Below, piece by piece: positions 41,379 to 48,529 of a stretch of 48,933 nucleotides of DNA (position 1 is its first letter; every line of letters begins with the position of its first letter). The stretch covers positions 1 to 48,933 of the forward strand of contig JAGBFB010000015.1 of assembly GCA_017936665.1 (NCBI GenBank), given 5' to 3'. The notes beneath the pieces are model-generated. The model saw only the letters and a program-made list of their open reading frames with translations. It was not told the DNA's origin and searched no databases. The position numbers and the translations under genes were made by a program. Source of the stretch: Spirochaetaceae bacterium (lineage in GTDB: Bacteria; Spirochaetota; Spirochaetia; Treponematales; Treponemataceae).

Positions 41379-42512
41379 ATGAAACATTTTTATTTTGCTC
41401 CAAGGGTAAACCTAAAAAAATCTATGGAAAATATCCTTTTACTTTTTAAGGAAAAAAAATTTTCTCGTGAGGAAGTAGAATCAATTTTGTTTAATCCCTA
41501 TGGACTAAAAGAAACTGGGAATAATATTTCAAACGATAAATTTTTATTAGATAAGAATTTTTTAAATAGAGATACAAAGTTTAGTGAAAGAACATATTAT
41601 GACTGGAAAAATGGAGAGCACTTTCCACAACTTGATATAATTTTTTTGATGGCACAAATTTTGCAAAAACCTGTAGAATCTATTTTTATTTACGACTATA
41701 TTTTTGTTGAATCTTTACCATTGAAAAAATCAAAAGATAAAAATGAAAAAGGCACAATGGTGCATTCTGTAAAAAAATCAATTTATTTTGAAGAAGAAAA
41801 TCTTTCAATCGAAGAATTACAATCAAAATATCCAAATGAATTTGAAGACCTTATTAGTATAAATTCAGATTATTTTAATTACGATGAATTTGAAAAGCCA
41901 ATTTATTATTGTGCAAATAATCCAAAGGATGTTTTTGTTTGTCCTAGTACAGATCCTGAAGAAATAAAAGAAAGTGTTTCTCAAATAATTGAAAAAATTA
42001 AAATCAAACCAAAAATTTTGACAACTATTTTAAATGAAAAAAATGTTCAAACTGTATCAAATTGGAAACGAAAAGAGCGCAAACCCAAAACAGAAACTCT
42101 TTTAAATTTTGCAAGATTTTTAAACTTTGATTTTGTTCAATTTTGTAGAGTTTCATTTTGTGCTACAAAAAAAGTTCCTTTTGACGGAAGACAATTTGAA
42201 CTTTTGTACGAAAAAATACATAACAAAAATTGTTTTGCAAAAGAATACGAAGCATACAAAATTGAAATGGTAAAACAAATTAAGAAATATAAAAATTTTC
42301 TTGAAAAAATGTATGCAGCGGATAGGGCAGAGTGGGATAAAAAATCTTTAGAAGAATTGATAAATGAAGATTTACTACAAATTACAAATAATGATTATTT
42401 AGAATTTGAATTGGAACCTCATTTTTTGTGTTACATGAAAGAACGAATGGAAAAAGAAAATTTTCATGATGATTTTATTTTTAACTATATAAAAGATTGT
42501 TCAGAATATTAG
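41379..42512 (+). CDS. Protein with two XRE-like HTH domains
   Basis: 377 aa from the ATG at 41379; a TTG six codons earlier lies upstream of the predicted transcript start. The first HTH is near residues 60-105 (RTYYDWKNGEHFPQLDIIFL), the second near 205-255 (LNEKNVQTVSNWKRKERKPK, then TETLLNFARFLNF). An acidic linker joins them and the last ~110 residues are helical. Two DNA-binding domains in one chain could hold a two-site or inverted-repeat operator. It sits under a box promoter itself and its mRNA is predicted to be leaderless, so it is a reasonable, untested candidate for the regulator of the box regulon. An alternative is control of replication or partition next door. Confidence 0.7.
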   Translation: MKHFYFAPRVNLKKSMENILLLFKEKKFSREEVESILFNPYGLKETGNNISNDKFLLDKNFLNRDTKFSERTYYDWKNGEHFPQLDIIFLMAQILQKPVESIFIYDYIFVESLPLKKSKDKNEKGTMVHSVKKSIYFEEENLSIEELQSKYPNEFEDLISINSDYFNYDEFEKPIYYCANNPKDVFVCPSTDPEEIKESVSQIIEKIKIKPKILTTILNEKNVQTVSNWKRKERKPKTETLLNFARFLNFDFVQFCRVSFCATKKVPFDGRQFELLYEKIHNKNCFAKEYEAYKIEMVKQIKKYKNFLEKMYAADRAEWDKKSLEELINEDLLQITNNDYLEFELEPHFLCYMKERMEKENFHDDFIFNYIKDCSEY

Positions 42513-42540
42513 TAGTTTGGATAATTCATATTAGAAAGTT

Positions 42541-42557
42541 TTTAAGAGAACTGTTAC
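42541..42557 (-). repeat. Outlying iteron
   Basis: A perfect inverted copy TTTAAGAGAACTGTTAC, 2.7 kb from the rep start, 28 bp after the double-XRE stop. AAGGGTAGGGG follows at 42601-42611, as near other iterons. It may mark part of the origin or a handcuffing site. Confidence 0.75.
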
Positions 42558-42677
42558 CCGAGAGATGAATCTAATTTCAAAATCTTCAAAAAAATTTTGG
42601 AAGGGTAGGGGATTGTAGTTTTATTGAATAAGTTGTTTAGTAAAATTAAGTTTTCTATTGCGGTAAATAAGTTTGTT

Positions 42678-42734
42678 TTTTATTAGAGTTTTTCCTAAAA
42701 TTACATGATATAATAGAAAAAAACTCTAATAAAA
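42678..42734. terminator. Long inverted repeat between convergent genes
   Basis: TTTTATTAGAGTTTTT (42678-42693) and AAAAACTCTAATAAAA (42719-42734) are perfect 16-bp arms with a 25-nt loop. It lies between the double-XRE gene and the convergent AAA+ gene and would stop transcription in both directions. Confidence 0.6.
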
Positions 42735-42758
42735 GTATGTATCAGATTTTTGTGGAAA

Positions 42759-44165
42759 TTACATAGAAGAAATTCTCCTAAAATAATCTGGAAGTTTCCA
42801 TTTTTGATTTGAAAAATCTCTTTTTCCTCTATAATGTTCCCAGCCACCATAAAGTTCGCTATCAGAAAATAATGCAATTCTTTCTCCAGTTTTGTCATCA
42901 ACACGCATTGTTTTTGCAAAAAGTTCTGTGAAAGCATCATTTATGCTTCTTGAATCGCATTTTGATATTTTGATAATTTCATCTTTGATTTCATTAGATA
43001 ATACTTCTGGAAAACATTCTTTTTTTAGGTTGTTGTTTTTTAGCCAGTTTTGATAAAAATTATCAATAACAATATTTCTAAGTTGTTCTTCGGTATAGTC
43101 TGGGATTTCAAAAATTCTTAGGCGATTCAAAATTGGTTTTGGAATATTTTCTATAGAATTTGCTGTAAAAATATAGTTAATTCCTGAAGCGTCTACATCA
43201 ACACCAAAAAAATTGTCTCTAAAATTTTTGGATGTACTTCTTTCCAAAATCGAATAAAAGATTGTTTCTATAGAATATTTGTTATCAGAATTAATCTTAT
43301 CAAGTTCATCAAAATGAATTATTGGATTTTTTATAGGATGACCGTCATCTTCTGCAAACATAGATTCTAAAATTAAACCTTGTTTTGCATCTGTATATCC
43401 AGGATCACTTCCTACACAGGTAAAAGTTGGAACATCGTTTCCTAAATCAATTCTGATAGGAGGTTTGCCTTGAAAAATCTTTGCAAATTCGTAAACATAA
43501 GAAGTTTTTCCACATCCAGCATTGCCTAAAAGAAGAATTGGCTTAATGCTAAATTCTCCATAGATTTTCATTTTAGACAATTCAATTTGTTCTCGTATAT
43601 AAGTTTGAAAAACTTTCATGTTTGGATAATTTTTGTCAAGATTATTTAAGTCCTTTATTTTTTCATCAGAAATAGTTAAATATTTTACAGGACCAGAAAG
43701 TTTTTTTGCAATTTCTTGTATTTGTTCTTGTTTTTCAGCTTTTAAACTATTTATCGATGGTAGCGAAAAATCTGGAGCAAGTATATATTCTTCTTGTAGA
43801 TTAAAATTCCAGTTTGGAATTTTTCCGTCTTGTGATAAATATAGTACTTTAGTATCTTTGCAAAAAATACATTCTTCTGAGTCTGATTCTTTTTCTAAAA
43901 AGAATTTATTACAGTTTGTACAAAACTTAAAAATATAAGTATCGTTATATAAATCAATAATTTTTCCATCACGAAAAATTTCTAAAAGTGCAAAAGTCTC
44001 AGATTTAAAAAAATGATTTTCTACTTTATTTGATTCATCAATGATGATTTGTTCATCTGGTAAAATAAAATATTCTTCATCTGAGATTTCATAGTTAATT
44101 TTAAGTTCGATTAAAACTTCTTCTAATTTTTGAAGAATTGGTGAAGTTAATTTTTGTTTACTCAT
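42759..44165 (-). CDS. AAA+ ATPase with N-terminal zinc ribbon (Lon-like ATPase module)
   Basis: 468 aa. A four-cysteine ribbon (C82, C85, C99, C102 in CTNCNKFF...ECIFCKD) precedes the ATPase: Walker A LLLGNAGCGKTS (~208-220), Walker B IIHFDELDKI (~280), sensor 1 YIFTANSIENIP (~340), and an arginine-finger region LNRLRIFEIPDY. The order and the GCGKTS/DELDK wording resemble the ATPase of Lon, but the Lon protease domain is absent. It follows the larger AAA+ gene by 31 bp, and the two probably work as one system. A remodelling or unfolding role is likely; the target is unknown. Confidence 0.75.
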   Translation of the reverse strand: MSKQKLTSPILQKLEEVLIELKINYEISDEEYFILPDEQIIIDESNKVENHFFKSETFALLEIFRDGKIIDLYNDTYIFKFCTNCNKFFLEKESDSEECIFCKDTKVLYLSQDGKIPNWNFNLQEEYILAPDFSLPSINSLKAEKQEQIQEIAKKLSGPVKYLTISDEKIKDLNNLDKNYPNMKVFQTYIREQIELSKMKIYGEFSIKPILLLGNAGCGKTSYVYEFAKIFQGKPPIRIDLGNDVPTFTCVGSDPGYTDAKQGLILESMFAEDDGHPIKNPIIHFDELDKINSDNKYSIETIFYSILERSTSKNFRDNFFGVDVDASGINYIFTANSIENIPKPILNRLRIFEIPDYTEEQLRNIVIDNFYQNWLKNNNLKKECFPEVLSNEIKDEIIKISKCDSRSINDAFTELFAKTMRVDDKTGERIALFSDSELYGGWEHYRGKRDFSNQKWKLPDYFRRISSM

Positions 44166-44196
44166 AATTTTCTCCTTTTGTCAGTTTATTTTCTTA

Positions 44197-46380
44197 TTAA
44201 ATTGAAAAACCAATTTTATTTTGATTTTCAAAACTACGATTTTTTTGTTTTACCAATCTTATAAGTTCTTGGCAAATAAATTCTGAATTGATTTTTTCTT
44301 TTGCGATAAAATGCATTTTTTTGAAAAGATTTCCAAAATCGCCTGGTGTAACTTCTCCAGATATGAAAATCTTTTCTTTTTGATTTTCAGTGAGAGAAAA
44401 ATCTTTAAAATACGTATCGCACAAAATATCAAATCCTTCTTTTGTAAGGTTATTGAATTTTACATGAAAATTGAAACGACGATCTGTTGCCTTATCAAAA
44501 TTTTCTGGAAGATTTGTGTTGCAAATCATAATTCCTGTAAATTCTTCCATTTGAGTAAGAAATTCATTTACCTTAAAATCTTCGTGACGATTTGGAGAGC
44601 CTCCTCTTGAATGAAGAAAAGTATCAGCCTCATCAAAAAGTAAAATTGAATTTGTTTCGGTTGCTTCATCAAAGGCTTTTTTGATGTTTTGTTCAGTTTC
44701 GCCAGAATATGTGCTGATAATATCGGAAGCGTGAACAATCTTAAGTGGCATATCAAGTTTTTTTGCAATTTCTTTTGCAAAGGCGGTTTTTCCTGTTCCA
44801 CTAGGTCCAGAATTTTTGATTAAACATCCAATTTTTTCTTCCTGATTTGCTTCCCAGGATTTTGCATTTGTTAAAGCTTCTACAATTTCAGAAATTTTTG
44901 GTTCTGTGTTTAAGGCTTCTAAGGAATATCGAGAAATTTTCTTTTGTTTAGGAGAAACCTCTAAGTTAAATTTATTATGAATCAAAGTTTTTACATCATT
45001 TTTGGAAAAGATTTCACCATGAGAAAAAAGAGTTGCAATTTCTAGCCAATTTTCTGGGTTGATTTTATGTATTTTGCATTCATCAACTATTGTTTTTAAA
45101 AGCGAAAGGGGAATATTTTTGTTGTTTGCAAAAAATCGCTTTGCACAATAAAAATATTTGTTTTCTTTTGGAAGTTTTAGTTTCCAAGAAAAAGAAATAT
45201 TTATGGTTATTGAGTTCAAAGCTTCAATCAATTGTTGAATTTTTGAATTACTTTCTACAGGTTCATCGTAAAACAAAATTATCGGAGTTTTTATCTTTGA
45301 TAAAAGTTCAAAGTTTTTTACGGCATTATTGTTTTTAGAAAATATTTGCTTAAAAATATTATTTTCATCTTGTTCTTCGGTTAGTAATTCTTTTAAATAT
45401 TTTGAATCAATTGAAAGAATTGAATTTTCAATATAACATTCTTTTGCAAGAGCATAAATATAAAAAACTAATTCTTTTTTGTTTCCTGAAAAAGTTTTTG
45501 AAGAAAGAGTTTTTATTGAAAAATTTTTTTCTGAAAAACAATAATTTATAAAATTTTTTATTCTGTAATCATTGCTTCCAAAAATAAGTTCAAAAGAAGA
45601 TTCTTTATTTTCAAAAGATTTAGAGATGAGTTTTGAAAAAATTGAAAAATCTTGTTTGTTTAATTTTAGAACATCTTTGTAATCAACACTGTCCATTTCA
45701 AAATCAGAAGTGATTTTATTTTTTGTAAAAGTTTGATTTCGGTTTTGAAAATAAGAATTAACATAATCAGCTGGTTCCCAAAAGTCAGAAAATAATCCGA
45801 GATTTACAAACTTTTCGTTTAAAAGTCTTGTGTTTTGATGGTCTGTGAAAGTTTCTTTTTCAAGAATGTGTAGAAAATTTTCTTCTTTGACTTCATTTGG
45901 TACATTTGTTGGATAAAGCCATCCCCATTGAGAATTTAAAATATTTGTAAGAAAAAAAGTTTGTTCAGTTTTATTTAAATCCAAGCCTTCAAAAAAGTTT
46001 TGTAGAAAGGGATTTTGCAAAGAGGCTTCTAATGGATTTGAAAAAGATTTATCCTTATTTTTTTCTTTATATTCAGCTCTTAATTTTGATTCAAGTATAA
46101 AAAGAACAACAGAATAAGGAGTGAAATTTTCGGTTAAATCTTTGCAAAGGGAATTAAGAACATCTTCAAAATCAAATACGTTTTCATTTTTAAGGTTGTT
46201 AAATTTTTCTGTTTCATGTTGTTCTAATAAGTTTAGATAAATATTAGAACAGCATTTTACAACGTCGTATGAAAACACTTTACAAAGTAATTCTTTGGAA
46301 AAAATTACTTGTTCAAGATTTGTATGCAAAAAAAGATATGCAATCAAATCTTCATTGTTAAAATCAATTTTTTCTGTCAT
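44197..46380 (-). CDS. Large AAA+ ATPase (FtsH/spastin-type module, no protease)
   Basis: 727 aa. The ATPase lies at the C-terminus: Walker A GPSGTGKTAFAKEI (~524-537), Walker B SILLFDEADTFLHS (~575-588), sensor 1 MICNTNLPENFDKA and an arginine finger TDRRFNF (~630). The first ~500 residues are an unrecognised helical region with acidic and Phe/Asn-rich stretches, probably substrate binding. GGAGGTGA lies seven bases before the ATG. It is the first gene of a two-gene unit with the Lon-like ATPase and is driven by a box promoter. No homologous system is known to me; defence, plasmid upkeep or protein quality control are possible. Confidence 0.75.
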   Translation of the reverse strand: MTEKIDFNNEDLIAYLFLHTNLEQVIFSKELLCKVFSYDVVKCCSNIYLNLLEQHETEKFNNLKNENVFDFEDVLNSLCKDLTENFTPYSVVLFILESKLRAEYKEKNKDKSFSNPLEASLQNPFLQNFFEGLDLNKTEQTFFLTNILNSQWGWLYPTNVPNEVKEENFLHILEKETFTDHQNTRLLNEKFVNLGLFSDFWEPADYVNSYFQNRNQTFTKNKITSDFEMDSVDYKDVLKLNKQDFSIFSKLISKSFENKESSFELIFGSNDYRIKNFINYCFSEKNFSIKTLSSKTFSGNKKELVFYIYALAKECYIENSILSIDSKYLKELLTEEQDENNIFKQIFSKNNNAVKNFELLSKIKTPIILFYDEPVESNSKIQQLIEALNSITINISFSWKLKLPKENKYFYCAKRFFANNKNIPLSLLKTIVDECKIHKINPENWLEIATLFSHGEIFSKNDVKTLIHNKFNLEVSPKQKKISRYSLEALNTEPKISEIVEALTNAKSWEANQEEKIGCLIKNSGPSGTGKTAFAKEIAKKLDMPLKIVHASDIISTYSGETEQNIKKAFDEATETNSILLFDEADTFLHSRGGSPNRHEDFKVNEFLTQMEEFTGIMICNTNLPENFDKATDRRFNFHVKFNNLTKEGFDILCDTYFKDFSLTENQKEKIFISGEVTPGDFGNLFKKMHFIAKEKINSEFICQELIRLVKQKNRSFENQNKIGFSI

Positions 46381-46409
46381 AGTTCACCTCCGATAAAGTT
46401 TCTATAATT

Positions 46410-46454
46410 ATTTTATGCTAAAAAACGTATTTTGACATTCAAGTGATAGTTTAA
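46410..46454 (-). promoter_or_regulatory. Box promoter of the AAA+ operon
   Basis: Minus strand TTAAACTATCA-CTTGAATGTCA (46454-46433), 17-nt spacer, TAAAAT (46415-46410). The right arm is less conserved. The leader of ~22 nt has a good ribosome site. Confidence 0.65.
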
Positions 46455-46491
46455 AATTTTGAAGGGAATCAAAGAAAAAGTTAAGATAACT

Positions 46492-47256
46492 TTACTCTAA
46501 AACAATTCCTGCGTAGTACAAGGGAATAAACTTACTAGTTTTTCTGTTGTCATAGCCCCAACTTGTGTGCCAGTGCCCGAAAAACCATTTTTTGTAGGTC
46601 ATTATTTCGTTGATTTTGTCGTTAAAGCGAACAGCTTTGTCTTTTCTGTAAAGTTCACGATATTTTGGGTCATCACAACTTGATTCAACCAAAGAAATTC
46701 CTTCGATTGGTCCAGTGTGGGAAAGAATATAATCAACTTGCGTACCATGTTCTTCGATTCGCTTTAGGCAAGAAATTTCTTCTTCGTCAGACATAAGTTC
46801 TTGTTCCCAATAACTTACATTGAGTTTTCGGAATTCCTTGTCTTGACTTTCTGCACCTCCTAAAACAAGAAAGGATTTTCCTTCAATGTTATAGAAGTGA
46901 CCTCGTTTAAGGAAAAAAATATTTTTGCTTACTTTAAGAGTTCTGTTACCAAACATTTCAACTTCTGGAAGTTTTTCTATCATGTTGTAGTTCTCGTGAT
47001 TTCCCATTACAGCAAGAATTGTAAAAGGTTTTTGATTTAGCCAATTTAAAAGATATTTATCTTGTTTATCAGTTGGATGAATACCTTCTTCGTCAACTGC
47101 ACAATCGCACCAAGGAAGACCAAAATCCCCTAAGATAATGAGATTTGTAATTTTTTCGTGACTGCTTTGTTGCCAATAACAATAATTTCTAAGCTTCTTT
47201 ATGGAAAGGCTTTTCATATCAATTGTATTGTGCAAATCTCCAGTAATGTAAATCAT
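46492..47256 (-). CDS. Calcineurin-like metallophosphoesterase 3
   Basis: 254 aa. Motifs: IYITGDLHNTID (D-x-H, ~2-13), LIILGDFGLPW (GD, ~39-49), VMGNHENY (GNHE, ~83-90), ILSHTGP (H, ~178), FFGHWHTSWG (GHWH, ~229-238). A typical two-metal phosphoesterase. No ribosome site lies upstream, and the -10 is six bases before the ATG, so the mRNA is predicted to be leaderless, like the enzymes at 32528 and 34015. The three are only distantly similar, so they are not recent duplicates. It is divergent from the methyltransferase gene. Confidence 0.88.
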   Translation of the reverse strand: MIYITGDLHNTIDMKSLSIKKLRNYCYWQQSSHEKITNLIILGDFGLPWCDCAVDEEGIHPTDKQDKYLLNWLNQKPFTILAVMGNHENYNMIEKLPEVEMFGNRTLKVSKNIFFLKRGHFYNIEGKSFLVLGGAESQDKEFRKLNVSYWEQELMSDEEEISCLKRIEEHGTQVDYILSHTGPIEGISLVESSCDDPKYRELYRKDKAVRFNDKINEIMTYKKWFFGHWHTSWGYDNRKTSKFIPLYYAGIVLE

Positions 47257-47262
47257 GATTTT

Positions 47263-47307
47263 ATTTTAAGCGATAATTTAATAACTTGCATTAAACTTAC
47301 GGTTTAA
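47263..47307 (-). promoter_or_regulatory. Box promoter of metallophosphoesterase 3
   Basis: Minus strand TTAAACCGTAA-GTTTAATGCAA (47307-47286), 17-nt spacer, TAAAAT (47268-47263), 6 nt to the ATG. GATAGGGTAGGGG follows at 47312-47324, a motif also seen beside iterons. Confidence 0.75.
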
Positions 47308-47436
47308 AGTTGATAGGGTAGGGGAGGATAAAAACACAATATTTTTGTGTAATATTTTTTTGTAGAAAATAAATGAATTCTGTATTAAAATGAATAAAAG
47401 TTTTGCTAAGAAATCGGTTATTTTAGGAAATATATT

Positions 47437-48423
47437 ATGGATAAAAAAGAAAGAGCAAGTAATAACAGAACTTTAACGTTGAACTCAGAAGAAATTGATT
47501 TTTTAAAAGCAAATTTGGTAACTTCCAAAAATATAAATGAAACAAAAGATTTAATTAATAAAACACTTAATGGCGATGTAATTGAAATGCTAAAATTTCT
47601 TCCTGATGAATTTGCAAATTTAATTATCATTGACCCACCTTATAATCTTACAAAAAATTTTAACGGAATGAAGTTTAATTCTCGTTCAGAAAATAGTTAT
47701 GATGAATATTTAGAAACATGGTTTCCTGAAGTATGTAAGAAATTAAAACCAAATGGATCTTTGTACATGTGTGGGGATTGGAAATGTACTGCCTCATTAC
47801 AGCGAGCAATAGAGAAAGAATTAACCATAATGAATCGAATTACATGGCAGAGAGAAAAAGGTCGTGGAGCAAAATCAAATTGGAAAAATGGCATGGAAGA
47901 TATTTGGTTTGCAGTAAAAAATTCTGATGATTATTATTTCGATGTTGAATCTGTAATGATGAAACGAAAAGTGTTAGCTCCTTATAAGATAGAAGGAAAT
48001 CCTAAAGATTGGGATGAAAGTGAAGAGGGTAAATTTCGTTTAACATATCCTTCAAATTTTTGGGATGACATATCTATTCCTTTTTGGTCCATGCCTGAAA
48101 ATACGGACCATCCAACTCAGAAACCAGAAAAACTTTATGCAAAATTAATTTTAGCTTCTTCCAAAGAAGGTGATGTTGTTTTTGATCCTTTTCTTGGAAG
48201 TGGAACTACAAGTGTTGTGGCAAAAAAACTCAACAGAAAATACTGTGGTATCGAATTAAATGAAGAATATTGTTTGTGGGCAGAAAAACGTCTTAAAATT
48301 GCAGATACAGACAAATCTATTCAAGGTTATTCCGACGGTGTATTTTGGGAAAGAAACTCATTAAATTTGCAACAAAATCAGCAAAAAAATCCTTGCATGA
48401 AAAAAAATCATAAAAAGTTTTAA
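47437..48423 (+). CDS. Orphan DNA N6-adenine or N4-cytosine methyltransferase
   Basis: 328 aa. The catalytic IIIDPPYNLTKNF (motif IV DPPY, ~67-79) comes first and the SAM-binding FDPFLGSGTTSVVA (motif I, ~249-262) last, the order of beta-class methyltransferases such as M.DpnA/CcrM-like enzymes. ENTDHPTQKPEKLY (~225) is also family-typical. AGGAAA lies before the ATG. No restriction enzyme is adjacent, so it is a solitary methylase. It may protect the plasmid from host restriction or mark DNA for regulation. The lysine-rich tail (KKNHKKF) is short and unassigned. Confidence 0.88.
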   Translation: MDKKERASNNRTLTLNSEEIDFLKANLVTSKNINETKDLINKTLNGDVIEMLKFLPDEFANLIIIDPPYNLTKNFNGMKFNSRSENSYDEYLETWFPEVCKKLKPNGSLYMCGDWKCTASLQRAIEKELTIMNRITWQREKGRGAKSNWKNGMEDIWFAVKNSDDYYFDVESVMMKRKVLAPYKIEGNPKDWDESEEGKFRLTYPSNFWDDISIPFWSMPENTDHPTQKPEKLYAKLILASSKEGDVVFDPFLGSGTTSVVAKKLNRKYCGIELNEEYCLWAEKRLKIADTDKSIQGYSDGVFWERNSLNLQQNQQKNPCMKKNHKKF

Positions 48424-48465
48424 TAAAAAAATTTTTGTTATGATATCAAAAATATCAATAATAAC

Positions 48466-48494
48466 TTGATTTACATTTATAATTTTTATAAAAT
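48466..48494 (+). promoter_or_regulatory. Probable purC promoter
   Basis: TTGATT at 48466-48471 and TAAAAT at 48489-48494 are separated by 17 nt, 35 nt before the purC ATG. No TTAAAC inverted-repeat box is present, so purC appears to be outside the plasmid-wide promoter class described at other loci. I saw no purine riboswitch in the short leader. Confidence 0.45.
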
Positions 48495-48529
48495 ACAGAT
48501 GAATCTTAATTCATTCAAAGGAATAATCA

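Noticed and set aside
46433-46454. Whether the left-arm variant TTAAACTATCACTT is a separate motif
   Set aside because: Spacing to TAAAAT is identical to the other boxes, so it was kept as a diverged member rather than a new class.
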